64,000 bases of DNA, taken from positions 20,347 through 84,346 of the forward strand of contig CAYPPK010000002.1 in assembly GCA_964412615.1 (NCBI GenBank), in the 5' to 3' direction. Below the pieces are notes generated by a model, which had not been told where the DNA came from, did not search any database, and saw only the letters and a list, made by a program, of their open reading frames with translations. This DNA comes from CAYPPK01 sp964412615. GTDB lineage: Bacteria > Patescibacteriota > Minisyncoccia > Sungbacterales > HO2-52-23. The stretch's first letter is position 1. Each line of letters opens with the position of its first letter. A program made the translations under genes and the position numbers. Shown here in pieces: positions 1 to 8,118 of this stretch.

Positions 1-25
1 AAAATCCCCTGAAAAAGGGGATTTT
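1..25. terminator. Intrinsic terminator hairpin at window edge
   Basis: A perfect 10-bp stem (AAAATCCCCT pairing with AGGGGATTTT) closes a GAAAA loop and has A and T runs on its outer sides, so it could terminate transcription from either side. The gene it serves lies mostly outside the window. Confidence 0.7.
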
Positions 26-57
26 GATTTGGCTTAAATTATGCTACTCTAACCAGG

Positions 58-201
58 ATGAATTCCTCTAAAAAATCCGCCGAAAAAAGCGGCACAGAAA
101 TTTTAACCACGGAGCAATGCGATCGCTGCCGTCATCCCTTGTATAAAAATACCGCGACGGGAGAAAAAATTTGCAAAAATTGCGGACTTAAAACCAAATA
201 A
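58..201 (+). CDS. Small zinc-ribbon protein (47 aa)
   Basis: This short reading frame starts at an ATG and ends in TAA one base before the ATG of the next gene. The 47-residue product has two CxxC knuckles, CDRC at residues 21-24 and CKNC at 39-42, spaced like a rubredoxin-type zinc ribbon. The N-terminus is lysine and serine rich. No signal peptide or membrane segment is visible. It may bind zinc and contact nucleic acid or the neighbouring oxidoreductase; that role is inference. The two-knuckle pattern and the tight junction with the next gene support it as real. Confidence 0.7.
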   Translation: MNSSKKSAEKSGTEILTTEQCDRCRHPLYKNTATGEKICKNCGLKTK

Positions 202-202
202 A

Positions 203-1459
203 ATGGCCCGAATTGCCTATGAATATTTGATAATTGGCGGCGGTATTGCCGGAGTAACAGCCGCAGAGACCATCAAGGAAAAGCATCCTACGGCCACCAT
301 CGCCATTATTTCGGAAGAGCCGCATCTTTTGTATTCGCGCGTGCTTATTCCCTCTTATCTGAAAAGAAAAATATCCCGGGACAAACTTTTTTTGCGCCGG
401 GCGGAAGATTTTACCCAAAAAGGCATAGATCTGCATTTAAATCAGCGGGTAATTTCAGTTGAACCAGGGCAAAGATTGGTAAACTTAGGAGACGGGCTGG
501 TTTTTCAGTATAAAAAATTATTGATTGCTTCCGGGGGTAAAACCAAGCCTTGGGGAGAGGAAAATTTCCAAAAATATATCCTGCGCATGCAAACCCTGGA
601 TGATGCCGACCAAATCCTTTCGTCCCTGCCGTCCCTGCAGCATCCTTTAGTGGTGGGTTCTTCTTTCATCGGCTTGGAATTTTTGGAGGTTTTTTCCCTG
701 CAGGGCCTGCGCCCCTCGGTTTTGACCCGCGATAGCTATTACTTTTCAAAATTTTTGGATCCCCAAGGGGGAGAAATCATGCAGAACAACTTTGCCCGCA
801 ACGGCATTGAAAGTTATTTTCAGGATTCAGTGCGAGAAATAAAAATTAAAGAAAATCCTAATCCCGGGCAGGGGATAGAATTGAAAGTGGCCACGGAAAA
901 ATTGCTGGAAATTTCTTGCGATAGTATTGCTGCCGCCATTGGTATTGAGCGCCATACTGGTTTTCTTTCCGGCTCCGGTATGGAACTTGGACTTTTGGGG
1001 GTACGGACCAATGAATTTTTGGAAACTAATATTGCCGGGGTATATGCAGCCGGTGATGTGGCGGAATTTTTCAACGTTCATACTCAAAAATTCCAAGTTT
1101 CCGGCAATTGGACTGATGCCTTTTTGCAGGGCAAACAAGCCGGTTTAAATATGGCCGGCAGCCGCGAACCTTATCACAATATCTCGGCCTATTCCATAAC
1201 TAATTTAGGGTTGCAAATTACGGTTTTAGGAGATTATGCTCCGGATATGGAATCCATGGTAAGGATTGATGTGGCTAACGAACAATATGAGCGGATTTTC
1301 CTTAAAGAAGGAGTCATCGTAGGGGCCGCCTTAATCAACCGGTTTCAAGACAAACCTCATTTGACTAAATTAATTGCCACCAAAACTCCGGTTGGAGATT
1401 TTCGGCAGAAATTAATAGGATTTTCGTTTGACATCAAGGAGATAACTCCGCTATCATAA
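203..1459 (+). CDS. FAD/NAD(P)-dependent pyridine nucleotide oxidoreductase
   Basis: The 418-aa product is a two-dinucleotide-binding-domain flavoprotein. The FAD motif LIIGGGIAGVTAAE is at residues 9-22, an NAD(P) motif (VVGSSFIGLEF) near residue 150, and the closing FAD motif AAGDV near residue 282. There is no CxxC redox pair in the first domain, so it resembles the ferredoxin/rubredoxin reductase and nitrite-reductase N-domain group rather than lipoamide dehydrogenase. It opens a run of thiol-redox genes and probably passes electrons from NAD(P)H to a small carrier. The partner is not identifiable from sequence. Start chosen at the ATG overlapping the stop region of the zinc-ribbon gene. 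Confidence 0.85.
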   Translation: MARIAYEYLIIGGGIAGVTAAETIKEKHPTATIAIISEEPHLLYSRVLIPSYLKRKISRDKLFLRRAEDFTQKGIDLHLNQRVISVEPGQRLVNLGDGLVFQYKKLLIASGGKTKPWGEENFQKYILRMQTLDDADQILSSLPSLQHPLVVGSSFIGLEFLEVFSLQGLRPSVLTRDSYYFSKFLDPQGGEIMQNNFARNGIESYFQDSVREIKIKENPNPGQGIELKVATEKLLEISCDSIAAAIGIERHTGFLSGSGMELGLLGVRTNEFLETNIAGVYAAGDVAEFFNVHTQKFQVSGNWTDAFLQGKQAGLNMAGSREPYHNISAYSITNLGLQITVLGDYAPDMESMVRIDVANEQYERIFLKEGVIVGAALINRFQDKPHLTKLIATKTPVGDFRQKLIGFSFDIKEITPLS

Positions 1460-1469
1460 AAAAACTATT

Positions 1470-2204
1470 ATGGAAGAAGAAAAAACAACCGAAAATAATT
1501 CCGCTTATTTGATTCCGGGCGCCATACTCTTAGCCGGCGTTTTGATTGCCGGCGCCGTGATTTACAGCAATTCCACTAGGACGCCGGGGTCCAAAAGCAC
1601 TGCCGCTATCGGCCAGGAAGTAAGCAAAGAAGAAAAAAAGATCGCGGCAGAAGATCTGCCCGACGATGATCCTTTTTTGGGTAGTCCAAATGCGCCGGTA
1701 ACTTTGGTAGAATTCAGCGATTTCCAATGTCCTTTTTGCCGGAAATTTTTCCGTGAAATACTTCCTGAAATTGAAGAGAAATACATAAAAACCGGGAAAG
1801 TCCGTTTTGTCTACCGAGATTTTCCTTTGAGTTCCATCCATGATATGGCCGAAAAATACGCTCAAGCGGCTCAATGCGCCAATGAACAAGAGAAGTTTTG
1901 GCAGATGCATGACAAAATATTTGTGGAACAAGAAAAAAGAGGCGGGGGAACGGTGTTTGATTATGCCGTTACTGACGTAAAAACTTGGGCGCGCGAAATT
2001 GGCCTAAACGGTGCTCAATTTGATCAATGTTTGGATGCCGACAAATATGCTCAAGAGGTAGCCAAAGACTTTAGCGATGGACAAGCGGCGGGTGTACAGG
2101 GGACGCCAGCCACTTTCGTCAACGGGAGGCTGGTGCCGGGCGCTCTCCCTTTCAGCCAGTTTGCGGCCGTAATTGAAGAAGAACTGGAAAAAACAGGCCC
2201 TTAA
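1470..2204 (+). CDS. DsbA-family membrane-anchored thioredoxin-fold protein
   Basis: The 244-aa protein has a single N-terminal membrane segment at about residues 14-31 and a thioredoxin-fold domain outside the membrane. The active site is FQCPFC (cysteines near 87 and 90), followed by DsbA-like helical insertions and a cis-proline loop GVQGTPATF near residue 211. This is the layout of the DsbA_4/BdbD group, which oxidises or isomerises disulfides in exported proteins. It lies 10 bases after the flavoprotein gene and is probably co-transcribed. A second paralogue with CPAC lies at 49324, next to a VKOR gene. Confidence 0.88.
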   Translation: MEEEKTTENNSAYLIPGAILLAGVLIAGAVIYSNSTRTPGSKSTAAIGQEVSKEEKKIAAEDLPDDDPFLGSPNAPVTLVEFSDFQCPFCRKFFREILPEIEEKYIKTGKVRFVYRDFPLSSIHDMAEKYAQAAQCANEQEKFWQMHDKIFVEQEKRGGGTVFDYAVTDVKTWAREIGLNGAQFDQCLDADKYAQEVAKDFSDGQAAGVQGTPATFVNGRLVPGALPFSQFAAVIEEELEKTGP

Positions 2205-2229
2205 CAGATTTATATTTTTGTGCTATACT
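2201..2229 (+). promoter_or_regulatory. Sigma70-type promoter for the glutaredoxin gene
   Basis: TTAACA and TATACT are separated by exactly 17 bases. The predicted start point is about 25-30 bases upstream of the ATG at 2264. The -35 box overlaps the stop codon of the DsbA-like gene. Confidence 0.6.
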
Positions 2230-2263
2230 TGATAAACTTATCTGCAATAAAAAATAAAATATT

Positions 2264-2500
2264 ATGTCGCAAGTAAAAATTTATACCACTCCTTCCTGTG
2301 TTTACTGCAAAATGGCCAAAGAATTTTTTTCGCAAAACAATGTTCAGTATGAAGAGAAGAATGTGGCGCTTGACGGGCAAGCCCGGGAGGAAATGATGCA
2401 AAAGTCAGGCCAAATGGGAGTTCCGGTCATTGAGGTGGACGGAAAAATTATCATTGGTTTTGACCAGCCCAAACTCAAAGAAGCTCTGGGTATTAAGTAA
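2264..2500 (+). CDS. Glutaredoxin-like protein
   Basis: A 78-aa single-domain thioredoxin fold with the redox motif CVYC at residues 12-15 and the glutaredoxin GVPVIEVDGKIIIGFD region near residues 50-66, including the cis-proline in VPV. It matches the NrdH/GlrX size class that reduces disulfides in the cytoplasm, probably recharged by thioredoxin reductase, which is encoded nearby at 4204. It is followed two bases later by the TlpA-like gene. Confidence 0.9.
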   Translation: MSQVKIYTTPSCVYCKMAKEFFSQNNVQYEEKNVALDGQAREEMMQKSGQMGVPVIEVDGKIIIGFDQPKLKEALGIK

Positions 2501-2501
2501 A

Positions 2502-3029
2502 ATGAAAATAAATAAGAAAGTCTTCTTTCCAGCCTCCGTGCTTATCCTGGCCGCGGGGCTGGTTTGGTTTCTTTGGCTAAATCAAGAACGAGATGATTCG
2601 CAAGCTGATCAGAAAGAGATGTTTTGGGATGTCGCGTTTAAAGATTACGCAGGCAGGGAAGTTAAATTGAGCAGTTTTGAAGGGCGGCCGGTGATAGTTA
2701 GCGCCTGGGCTTCGTGGTGCTATTTCTGTGCCGGACAAATGTCTAGATTTTCTGCCTTGCAAACGGAAATGGAAAATAGGGCGGTATTTGTGCTAATCAA
2801 CCGGGCAGAGTCGCTGGAAAAAGCCAAGCAATTTTCTGAACGGGCTGGGACTTCAGGCGATACCGTGCTTTTACTGGACCACGAAGACGCATTTTACAAA
2901 GCAATTGGCGGTTTTGCCATGCCCGAAACTATTTTTTTGAATAAAGCCGGGGTTATGCTCCATCACCGGCGTGGGCTTATAAACACGGAAACCATAAAAA
3001 GATGGTTATCTTTAGCCCGGGAAGAATAG
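2502..3029 (+). CDS. TlpA/ResA-like membrane-tethered thioredoxin
   Basis: The 175-aa product begins MKINKK followed by a hydrophobic anchor at about residues 7-26, then a thioredoxin domain with the active site WCYFC (cysteines 73 and 76) and a cis-proline AMPET. It belongs to the TlpA/ResA/AhpC-TSA group, which reduces disulfides on exported proteins. The ATG at 2502 is preferred over an upstream in-frame start because that would overlap most of the end of the glutaredoxin gene and bury the signal anchor. The tyrosine-phenylalanine pair between the cysteines is less common than GP. Confidence 0.82.
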   Translation: MKINKKVFFPASVLILAAGLVWFLWLNQERDDSQADQKEMFWDVAFKDYAGREVKLSSFEGRPVIVSAWASWCYFCAGQMSRFSALQTEMENRAVFVLINRAESLEKAKQFSERAGTSGDTVLLLDHEDAFYKAIGGFAMPETIFLNKAGVMLHHRRGLINTETIKRWLSLAREE

Positions 3030-3153
3030 CTCCGGGACCGGTAAAATGTTATAATTTTATAAACGTAGAATTTTAGGGGAAGGCTTAATATCATAAAAAA
3101 ATCATCTTTGGAGCTATTTATATAATAAGCAGTTTCTTATCTTGATATTTCAT

Positions 3154-4124
3154 ATGATGCATGATGCTTTAAAAAATTTCGCGCGGCAATTTGAATACGA
3201 ACCCCAAATAATGAATGGCGAAAAACTGGGAGGCGGGATAAGATAGTTGTAATTGGCATGGGAGGTTCGCATCTGGCGGCCGATTTGCTTAAGGTTTGGG
3301 ATCCTTACTTGGATTTATACATTCATCAGGATTACGGCTTGCCCTCCCTGAAAGATGAAGTCTTGCGCAAAAGTCTGGTTATCTTAAGTTCTTATTCGGG
3401 CAATACCGAGGAAGTGTTGGAAGCATATAACTTGGCAGGCGAGGCAAAGTTAACCATGGCCGTAGTAACCGTAGGCGGTAAGTTGCTGGCAGCCGCCCAG
3501 CAAGACCGAATTCCTTATATTGCTCTGCCCAATACCGATATTCAACCGCGCTCGGCTTTGGGTTTTAGTTTCAAGGCCTTTTTGAAATTGGTAGGAGCGG
3601 AAAAAGAAGTTTTGCAGGAAATTGGCCAGCTGGCCAGTTCTTTGGACCAGGTGATTTCCGAAAGAGAAGGAAAAGCCTTGGCCGCCCGACTAAAAGGTTT
3701 TGTCCCGGTGACCTACGCTTCCTCAAAAAACTTGCCCATTGCTTACAATTGGAAAATAAAATTTAACGAAACGGGCAAGATTCCGGCTTTTTATAATATT
3801 TTGCCCGAACTGAACCACAATGAAATGACCGGTTTTGACGTAAAACTGTCTACCCGGGCGCTCTCGGATAAATTTTATTTTCTTATTTTAAAGGATACCA
3901 CTGATCATCCTAAAATTTTGACGCGCATGGAAGTTTTAGCTAAGCTTTATGAAGATAGAAAATTGAAAATAGAAATGGTGGAGATGCGCGAAGCTAGAAT
4001 CTTTCAGAAGATGTTTTCTTCTTTATTGCTTGCGGACTGGGCGGCTTACTATACCGGCGAAGGCTATGGTTTGGAAACCGAGCAAGTTCCCATGGTGGAA
4101 GAATTTAAGCAATTGATAGATTAA
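3154..4124 (+). pseudogene. Bifunctional phosphoglucose/phosphomannose isomerase, frameshifted near 3237
   Basis: Two reading frames together make one SIS-domain isomerase. The first begins MMHDALKNFARQFEYEP at 3154 and ends at a TAG at 3244. The second continues from about 3237 with DKIVVIGMGGSHLAADLL. One base is missing between GEKLGGG and DKIVV. Further motifs are SSYSGNTEEVL (sugar-phosphate binding) and ELNHNEMTGF, the catalytic-glutamate region of the PGI/PMI family. The total of about 320 aa is normal for that family. Internal ATG 3258 cannot be the true start, because it would begin inside the GMGGS motif. The gene is either inactivated, mis-sequenced or rescued by slippage in an A5 run at 3220-3225. 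Confidence 0.8.
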
Positions 4125-4203
4125 TTCAGGCTTCACATTTTAAAACTTAGCGACTATGCTTATTCTGTGGTAAGCGGAATAAGATTTTTTGTATCATAAA
4201 AAT

Positions 4204-5211
4204 ATGGTTTATGACGTAATTATTGTGGGAGGAGGTCCGGCCGGCGCGGCGGCCGCGATTTATGCTGCCCGCAAAAAACTAAAAACACTTTTGATCACCG
4301 AAGAATTCGGAGGACAATCCATTGTTTCGGACGATATCCAAAACTGGATCGGAGAAAAACACATCTCCGGCTTTGATCTGGCTAAAAAATTTGAGGAGCA
4401 TATTAGGAATTTCCCTGACGTGGTGGAGATAAAGATGCCGGAAAAAGCGGTTGAAGTGCGGTCAATAAAATGCGTTGAAAACGGCGTTTCTGAAAACCTG
4501 CCGATGCTGGGCAAGCGTGTCTGCGACTTTGAGGTTAAAACGGATAAGGGCAATACTTATGACGGGAAAACGCTGATTTTAACTGCCGGGGCCAGGCGGC
4601 GAAAACTTGGCATACCTGGCGAGGAAAAACTAAACGGCAAAGGCGTGGCTTATTGCTCTACTTGTGATGCTCCGCTTTTTTCTGCCAAAACCGTTGCGGT
4701 AGTGGGAGGAGGCAATGCCGGACTGGAAGCCACCATTGATCTTTTTCCCTATGCAGACAAAATCTACCTTTTGGAATATGGAGAAAATTTAAAAGGCGAT
4801 CCGGTCACGCAGGAGGAGATAAGAAAAAATCCCAAAGTGGAGATTATTCTAAATGCTCAGACCAAAGAAATTCTGGGAGAAAAATTTGTAACGGGTGTAA
4901 AATATACCGACCGCAAAACCGATGAAGAAAAAGAACTCAAGCTGGACGGCATTTTTGTGGAAATTGGTTCGGTGCCAAACTCCGAAATGGTAAAAGAACT
5001 GGTGGATTTGGATAAATACGGCCAGGTGAAAATTGATTCCAAACACGCCTCCACCTCTTATCCGGGGGTTTTTGCCGCCGGTGACATCACTGATGATCCC
5101 TACAAGCAAAATAATATCTCGGCCGGAGACGCGGTAAAAGCGGCCTTGGCGGCGTATAACTACCTCTTGCAAAGAGAAAAAGTAAGTCCGGCTGCCGCGA
5201 CCATTGAATAA
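4204..5211 (+). CDS. trxB: Thioredoxin reductase
   Basis: A 335-aa flavoprotein with an FAD motif VGGGPAGAAAA at the N-terminus, an NADPH motif VVGGGNAGLEA, the redox centre CSTCD (cysteines 151 and 154) and the terminal FAD motif AAGDITDDPYKQ. It uses NADPH to reduce thioredoxin or glutaredoxin-type proteins in the cytoplasm. The ATG at 4204 gives the usual short leader MVYDVIIVGGG; an upstream TTG at 4189 adds five residues. The stop codon overlaps the ATG of gdhA by one base (TAATG), implying an operon. An insertion around residues 78-110 is longer than in E. coli TrxB. Confidence 0.92.
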   Translation: MVYDVIIVGGGPAGAAAAIYAARKKLKTLLITEEFGGQSIVSDDIQNWIGEKHISGFDLAKKFEEHIRNFPDVVEIKMPEKAVEVRSIKCVENGVSENLPMLGKRVCDFEVKTDKGNTYDGKTLILTAGARRRKLGIPGEEKLNGKGVAYCSTCDAPLFSAKTVAVVGGGNAGLEATIDLFPYADKIYLLEYGENLKGDPVTQEEIRKNPKVEIILNAQTKEILGEKFVTGVKYTDRKTDEEKELKLDGIFVEIGSVPNSEMVKELVDLDKYGQVKIDSKHASTSYPGVFAAGDITDDPYKQNNISAGDAVKAALAAYNYLLQREKVSPAAATIE

Positions 5212-6449
5212 TGTCGTTTCTAGAAAACACCCAAAAACTTATAAATGAAGCCTCTCAAATCGCCCAAATTACGGGCGATATTTTGGCAAAACTGCAAAAG
5301 CCGGAAAACGTTTTAGAGTTTGAGATTCCGCTCGGTTCGCAAAAATACCGAGGATGGCGGGTACAGCATAATTCTGCTCTCGGCCCCTACAAAGGGGGTA
5401 TCCGTTTTCACCCCGATTCCAATCTGGAAGAAGTAAAAGCGCTGGCCTCCCTTATGACTTGGAAGACATCTTTGATGGGCTTGCCTTACGGCGGAGGCAA
5501 AGGCGCGGTTAAAGTTGACCCCAGAAAATTAAGCGAGAAGGAACTTGAAGAGATTTCGCGTGGATATGTGCGGCAAGTCTGGCAAGATATTGGTCCGCAA
5601 AAAGACATTCCTGCTCCGGATGTGGGAACCAATGCCCGAATTATGGATTGGATGGCAGATGAATATTCAAAACTTGCGGGCAAGCGGGAGCCGGCGGCCT
5701 TTACCGGAAAATCTATAGAAAAAGGAGGATCACAAGGAAGAGAAGTGGCCACGGCCTACGGCGGCTATGTTATTTTGCGGGAATTTTTGCGGCAAAACCC
5801 TAAGTTCATACATCAGCGTCCAACCGTCGCCGTTCAGGGTTTTGGCAATGTTGGCAGCCATTTGGCCAAGCTTCTTTTTGACAGCGGCTTTAGTGTGGTC
5901 GCCATCTCCGATTCCCGAGGAGCGCTTTTTGAGGAGCAGGGGATTGATATAAATAAGGTTATAGATGTGAAGGAAAAAACAGGGATAATTGCCCGCGACA
6001 GATGCTATGCGGTTTCTCCGCATAACGAACCTTGCCGGCACTTTACAAATGAAGAACTTTTAGAATTTCCGGTTGATATTTTGGCTCCGGCCGCTCTGGA
6101 GGATCAGATCACCGAAGCCAACGCCGTAAAAATTCAGGCGCGGGTGATTTTGGAGATGGCCAACGGGCCCACCACTCCGGAAGCTGATAAGATACTCGCC
6201 GAACGAGGAGTAGAAGTGCTGCCCGATATTTTAGCCAATGGCGGCGGAGTGGTCGGCTCATATTTTGAATGGGTTCAGTCGTTGGAGCAAAAATATTGGA
6301 TTAAGGAAGAAGTTTTGAATAAAATCGCCGAGAAAATGTCCGAGGCCTTTTCGGCCGTGATGGAAACTAAAAAACAATACAACACGACCTGGCGCGCGGC
6401 CGCGTATATAAGGGCGATTACCAGAGTTGCCGAGGCATTAAAAAAATAA
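5211..6449 (+). CDS. gdhA: Glutamate/leucine dehydrogenase family protein
   Basis: The 412-aa protein has the glutamate dehydrogenase substrate-site lysine motif PYGGGKGAV, the IPAPDVGTN loop, a Rossmann NAD(P) motif GFGNVGSHLA and the C-terminal ANGGGVVGSYFEW signature. It interconverts glutamate and 2-oxoglutarate with ammonia and NAD(P)H, or deaminates branched amino acids; the substrate is not decided by what I can see. It is translationally coupled to trxB. A hairpin follows the stop directly. Confidence 0.92.
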   Translation: MSFLENTQKLINEASQIAQITGDILAKLQKPENVLEFEIPLGSQKYRGWRVQHNSALGPYKGGIRFHPDSNLEEVKALASLMTWKTSLMGLPYGGGKGAVKVDPRKLSEKELEEISRGYVRQVWQDIGPQKDIPAPDVGTNARIMDWMADEYSKLAGKREPAAFTGKSIEKGGSQGREVATAYGGYVILREFLRQNPKFIHQRPTVAVQGFGNVGSHLAKLLFDSGFSVVAISDSRGALFEEQGIDINKVIDVKEKTGIIARDRCYAVSPHNEPCRHFTNEELLEFPVDILAPAALEDQITEANAVKIQARVILEMANGPTTPEADKILAERGVEVLPDILANGGGVVGSYFEWVQSLEQKYWIKEEVLNKIAEKMSEAFSAVMETKKQYNTTWRAAAYIRAITRVAEALKK

Positions 6450-6466
6450 AGTCGCCTAAGGCGACT
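6450..6466. terminator. Hairpin between gdhA and the convergent small membrane gene
   Basis: AGTCGCC and GGCGACT form a perfect 7-bp stem around a TAA loop, right after the gdhA stop. The plus-strand T run is weak, but A-rich sequence on the gdhA side would give U residues to a minus-strand transcript, so it may serve the convergent gene. Confidence 0.45.
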
Positions 6467-6788
6467 ACTCAAACTTGAAAGTTATGACGTTATTTCCAAG
6501 ATAAATGATTGATTTTTTAATTCCTTTCGCAACCCAATGAAATGCAGTGAAGAAAATCGCAAACCCCAAGGCAAAAGCAATTTCGTGGAGGAAAAGGTTC
6601 TCTATCGGAAACACTCTAGTTGGATTGGGATTTCGCAGAGTGATAGTGCGATACACGACGACTATTATTATCTCACTTGCGATAAGAAAGATAAATAATG
6701 CAGCCATCTCGCTCAACAATTCTTTAATTTGCGCACATGGCCTTGTAAAGAATCGGCGAATTTTACTAATCTGGATTCTAATCACCAT
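6465..6788 (-). CDS. Small two-span membrane protein, possibly PsiE-like
   Basis: A 107-aa product on the minus strand beginning MVIRIQISKIRRFF, with two hydrophobic segments at about residues 28-47 and 73-92. GAGGAG lies eight bases upstream of the ATG at 6788, which fixes this start and rejects a longer 217-aa frame. Size, two central spans and a HEIAFALGFAIF segment recall PsiE (phosphate-starvation-inducible E) proteins; that assignment is tentative. It is convergent with gdhA and divergent from gap. Confidence 0.6.
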   Translation of the reverse strand: MVIRIQISKIRRFFTRPCAQIKELLSEMAALFIFLIASEIIIVVVYRTITLRNPNPTRVFPIENLFLHEIAFALGFAIFFTAFHWVAKGIKKSIIYLGNNVITFKFE

Positions 6789-7005
6789 TGCGTCTTCTCC
6801 TCGGAGAGTGCTATTATAAATATAATATGAAATCCGTAAAACTTGCAATCCCCGCGACTGAAATTTCGACAGCTGCTTCATTTCAAAACTAAGGAAATCT
6901 CCTTCAGTGAAATAAATAAGGTCATTCCCGCCAGCTTTTTCATGGCAGCAAGAAAAAAGTCGAAATTTAGTGCGGGGCAAGCAACTAACAATCTTAAATT
7001 TTTTT

Positions 7006-8010
7006 ATGGTAAAAATAGCTATTAATGGGTTTGGAAGAATCGGCCGCTCATTTTTCCGGGCAGCGTTTAGTCTGCCGGAGTTTGATATAGTCGCGTTAAA
7101 CGACCTGACCGACACCAAGACCCTGGCTTATCTTCTCAAATACGATTCGGTTTACGGAAGATATCAAAAGCCGGTGCAAGCCCTGGACGGATTTTTGGAA
7201 GTGGATGGAAAAAAAATAAAAGTATTGGCTGAAAAAGACCCGGCTAAACTGCCTTGGAAAGATTTAGGAGTTGATATTGTGATTGAGGCAACTGGTTTGT
7301 TTACCAAAGCGGACAAGGCCCAAGCGCATCTGGATGCCGGAGCCAAAAAAGTGATAGTCACCGCCCCGGCCAAGGGAGGGGTAGTTACAGCGCTTATCGG
7401 CGTAAATGAAAATAGTTTTGAAAAATCTGTTTCCGTCACCAGCAATGCTTCCTGCACTACTAATTCCGTTGCTCCGCTAATGGCAATTTTACTTGAGTCT
7501 CTTGGCGTGGAAAAGGCAAGCATGATTACGGCGCATGGCTATACCGCCAGCCAAAAGTTGGTGGATGGCCCGGATGAAAAGGATCTGCGCCGAGGGCGAG
7601 CGGCGGCCGTGAATATTGTTCCCTCCACTACCGGCGCGGCCGAAGCGGTTATAGAAGTTTTGCCGGAATTGAAAGGGAAGTTTGACGCGGTGGCCATGCG
7701 GGTTCCGACTATCTCCGGTTCGCTTAGCGCCATGACAGTTTTAGTTAAGAAAAAAACTACCCGGGAAGAAGTAAATGATATTTTTAAAAAAGCAGCCGAA
7801 ACCCCGCGCTGGTCAAAAATTCTTAAGTATTCCGAAGATGCGCTGGTTTCTACGGATATTGTCGGTGAGCCTTATGGGTCTATTTTTGATTCTCAACTTA
7901 CGAAAGTTACCGACGGAAATCTGGTTCAGGTATTTTCTTGGTATGACAACGAATCAGGATATACGGCCACCCTGCTGGAGCACGTGAAGCGAGTGGCGGA
8001 AAATATTTAG
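7006..8010 (+). CDS. gap: Glyceraldehyde-3-phosphate dehydrogenase
   Basis: A 334-aa type I GAPDH. The N-terminus MVKIAINGFGRIGRSFFR is the NAD-binding motif, SNASCTTN carries the catalytic cysteine (about residue 150), and WYDNESGY lies near the C-terminus. It converts glyceraldehyde-3-phosphate to 1,3-bisphosphoglycerate in glycolysis. The ATG at 7006 gives the conserved N-terminus, so the upstream in-frame ATG at 6970 is not used. About 215 bases of non-coding sequence precede it. Confidence 0.95.
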   Translation: MVKIAINGFGRIGRSFFRAAFSLPEFDIVALNDLTDTKTLAYLLKYDSVYGRYQKPVQALDGFLEVDGKKIKVLAEKDPAKLPWKDLGVDIVIEATGLFTKADKAQAHLDAGAKKVIVTAPAKGGVVTALIGVNENSFEKSVSVTSNASCTTNSVAPLMAILLESLGVEKASMITAHGYTASQKLVDGPDEKDLRRGRAAAVNIVPSTTGAAEAVIEVLPELKGKFDAVAMRVPTISGSLSAMTVLVKKKTTREEVNDIFKKAAETPRWSKILKYSEDALVSTDIVGEPYGSIFDSQLTKVTDGNLVQVFSWYDNESGYTATLLEHVKRVAENI

Positions 8011-8022
8011 CCTTGGCGACAG

Positions 8023-8050
8023 ACAGCCCCGCGGGGCTGTTTTGATTTTT
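8023..8050 (+). terminator. Terminator of gap
   Basis: ACAGCCCC pairs with GGGGCTGT around a two-base GC centre (probably a four-base loop in practice), followed by TTTTGATTTTT. It lies 12 bases after the gap stop codon. Confidence 0.8.
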
Positions 8051-8118
8051 CCACGTCTTTTGCTAATATCTATTCAGGTGCGTCATTTCGGATTTTTATA
8101 GGGTAAAAATTTATACGT

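Noticed and set aside
6465..7118. 217-aa minus-strand protein
   Set aside because: Only the last 107 codons look like a protein (two spans, ribosome site before ATG 6788); the upstream part overlaps the start of gap on the other strand.
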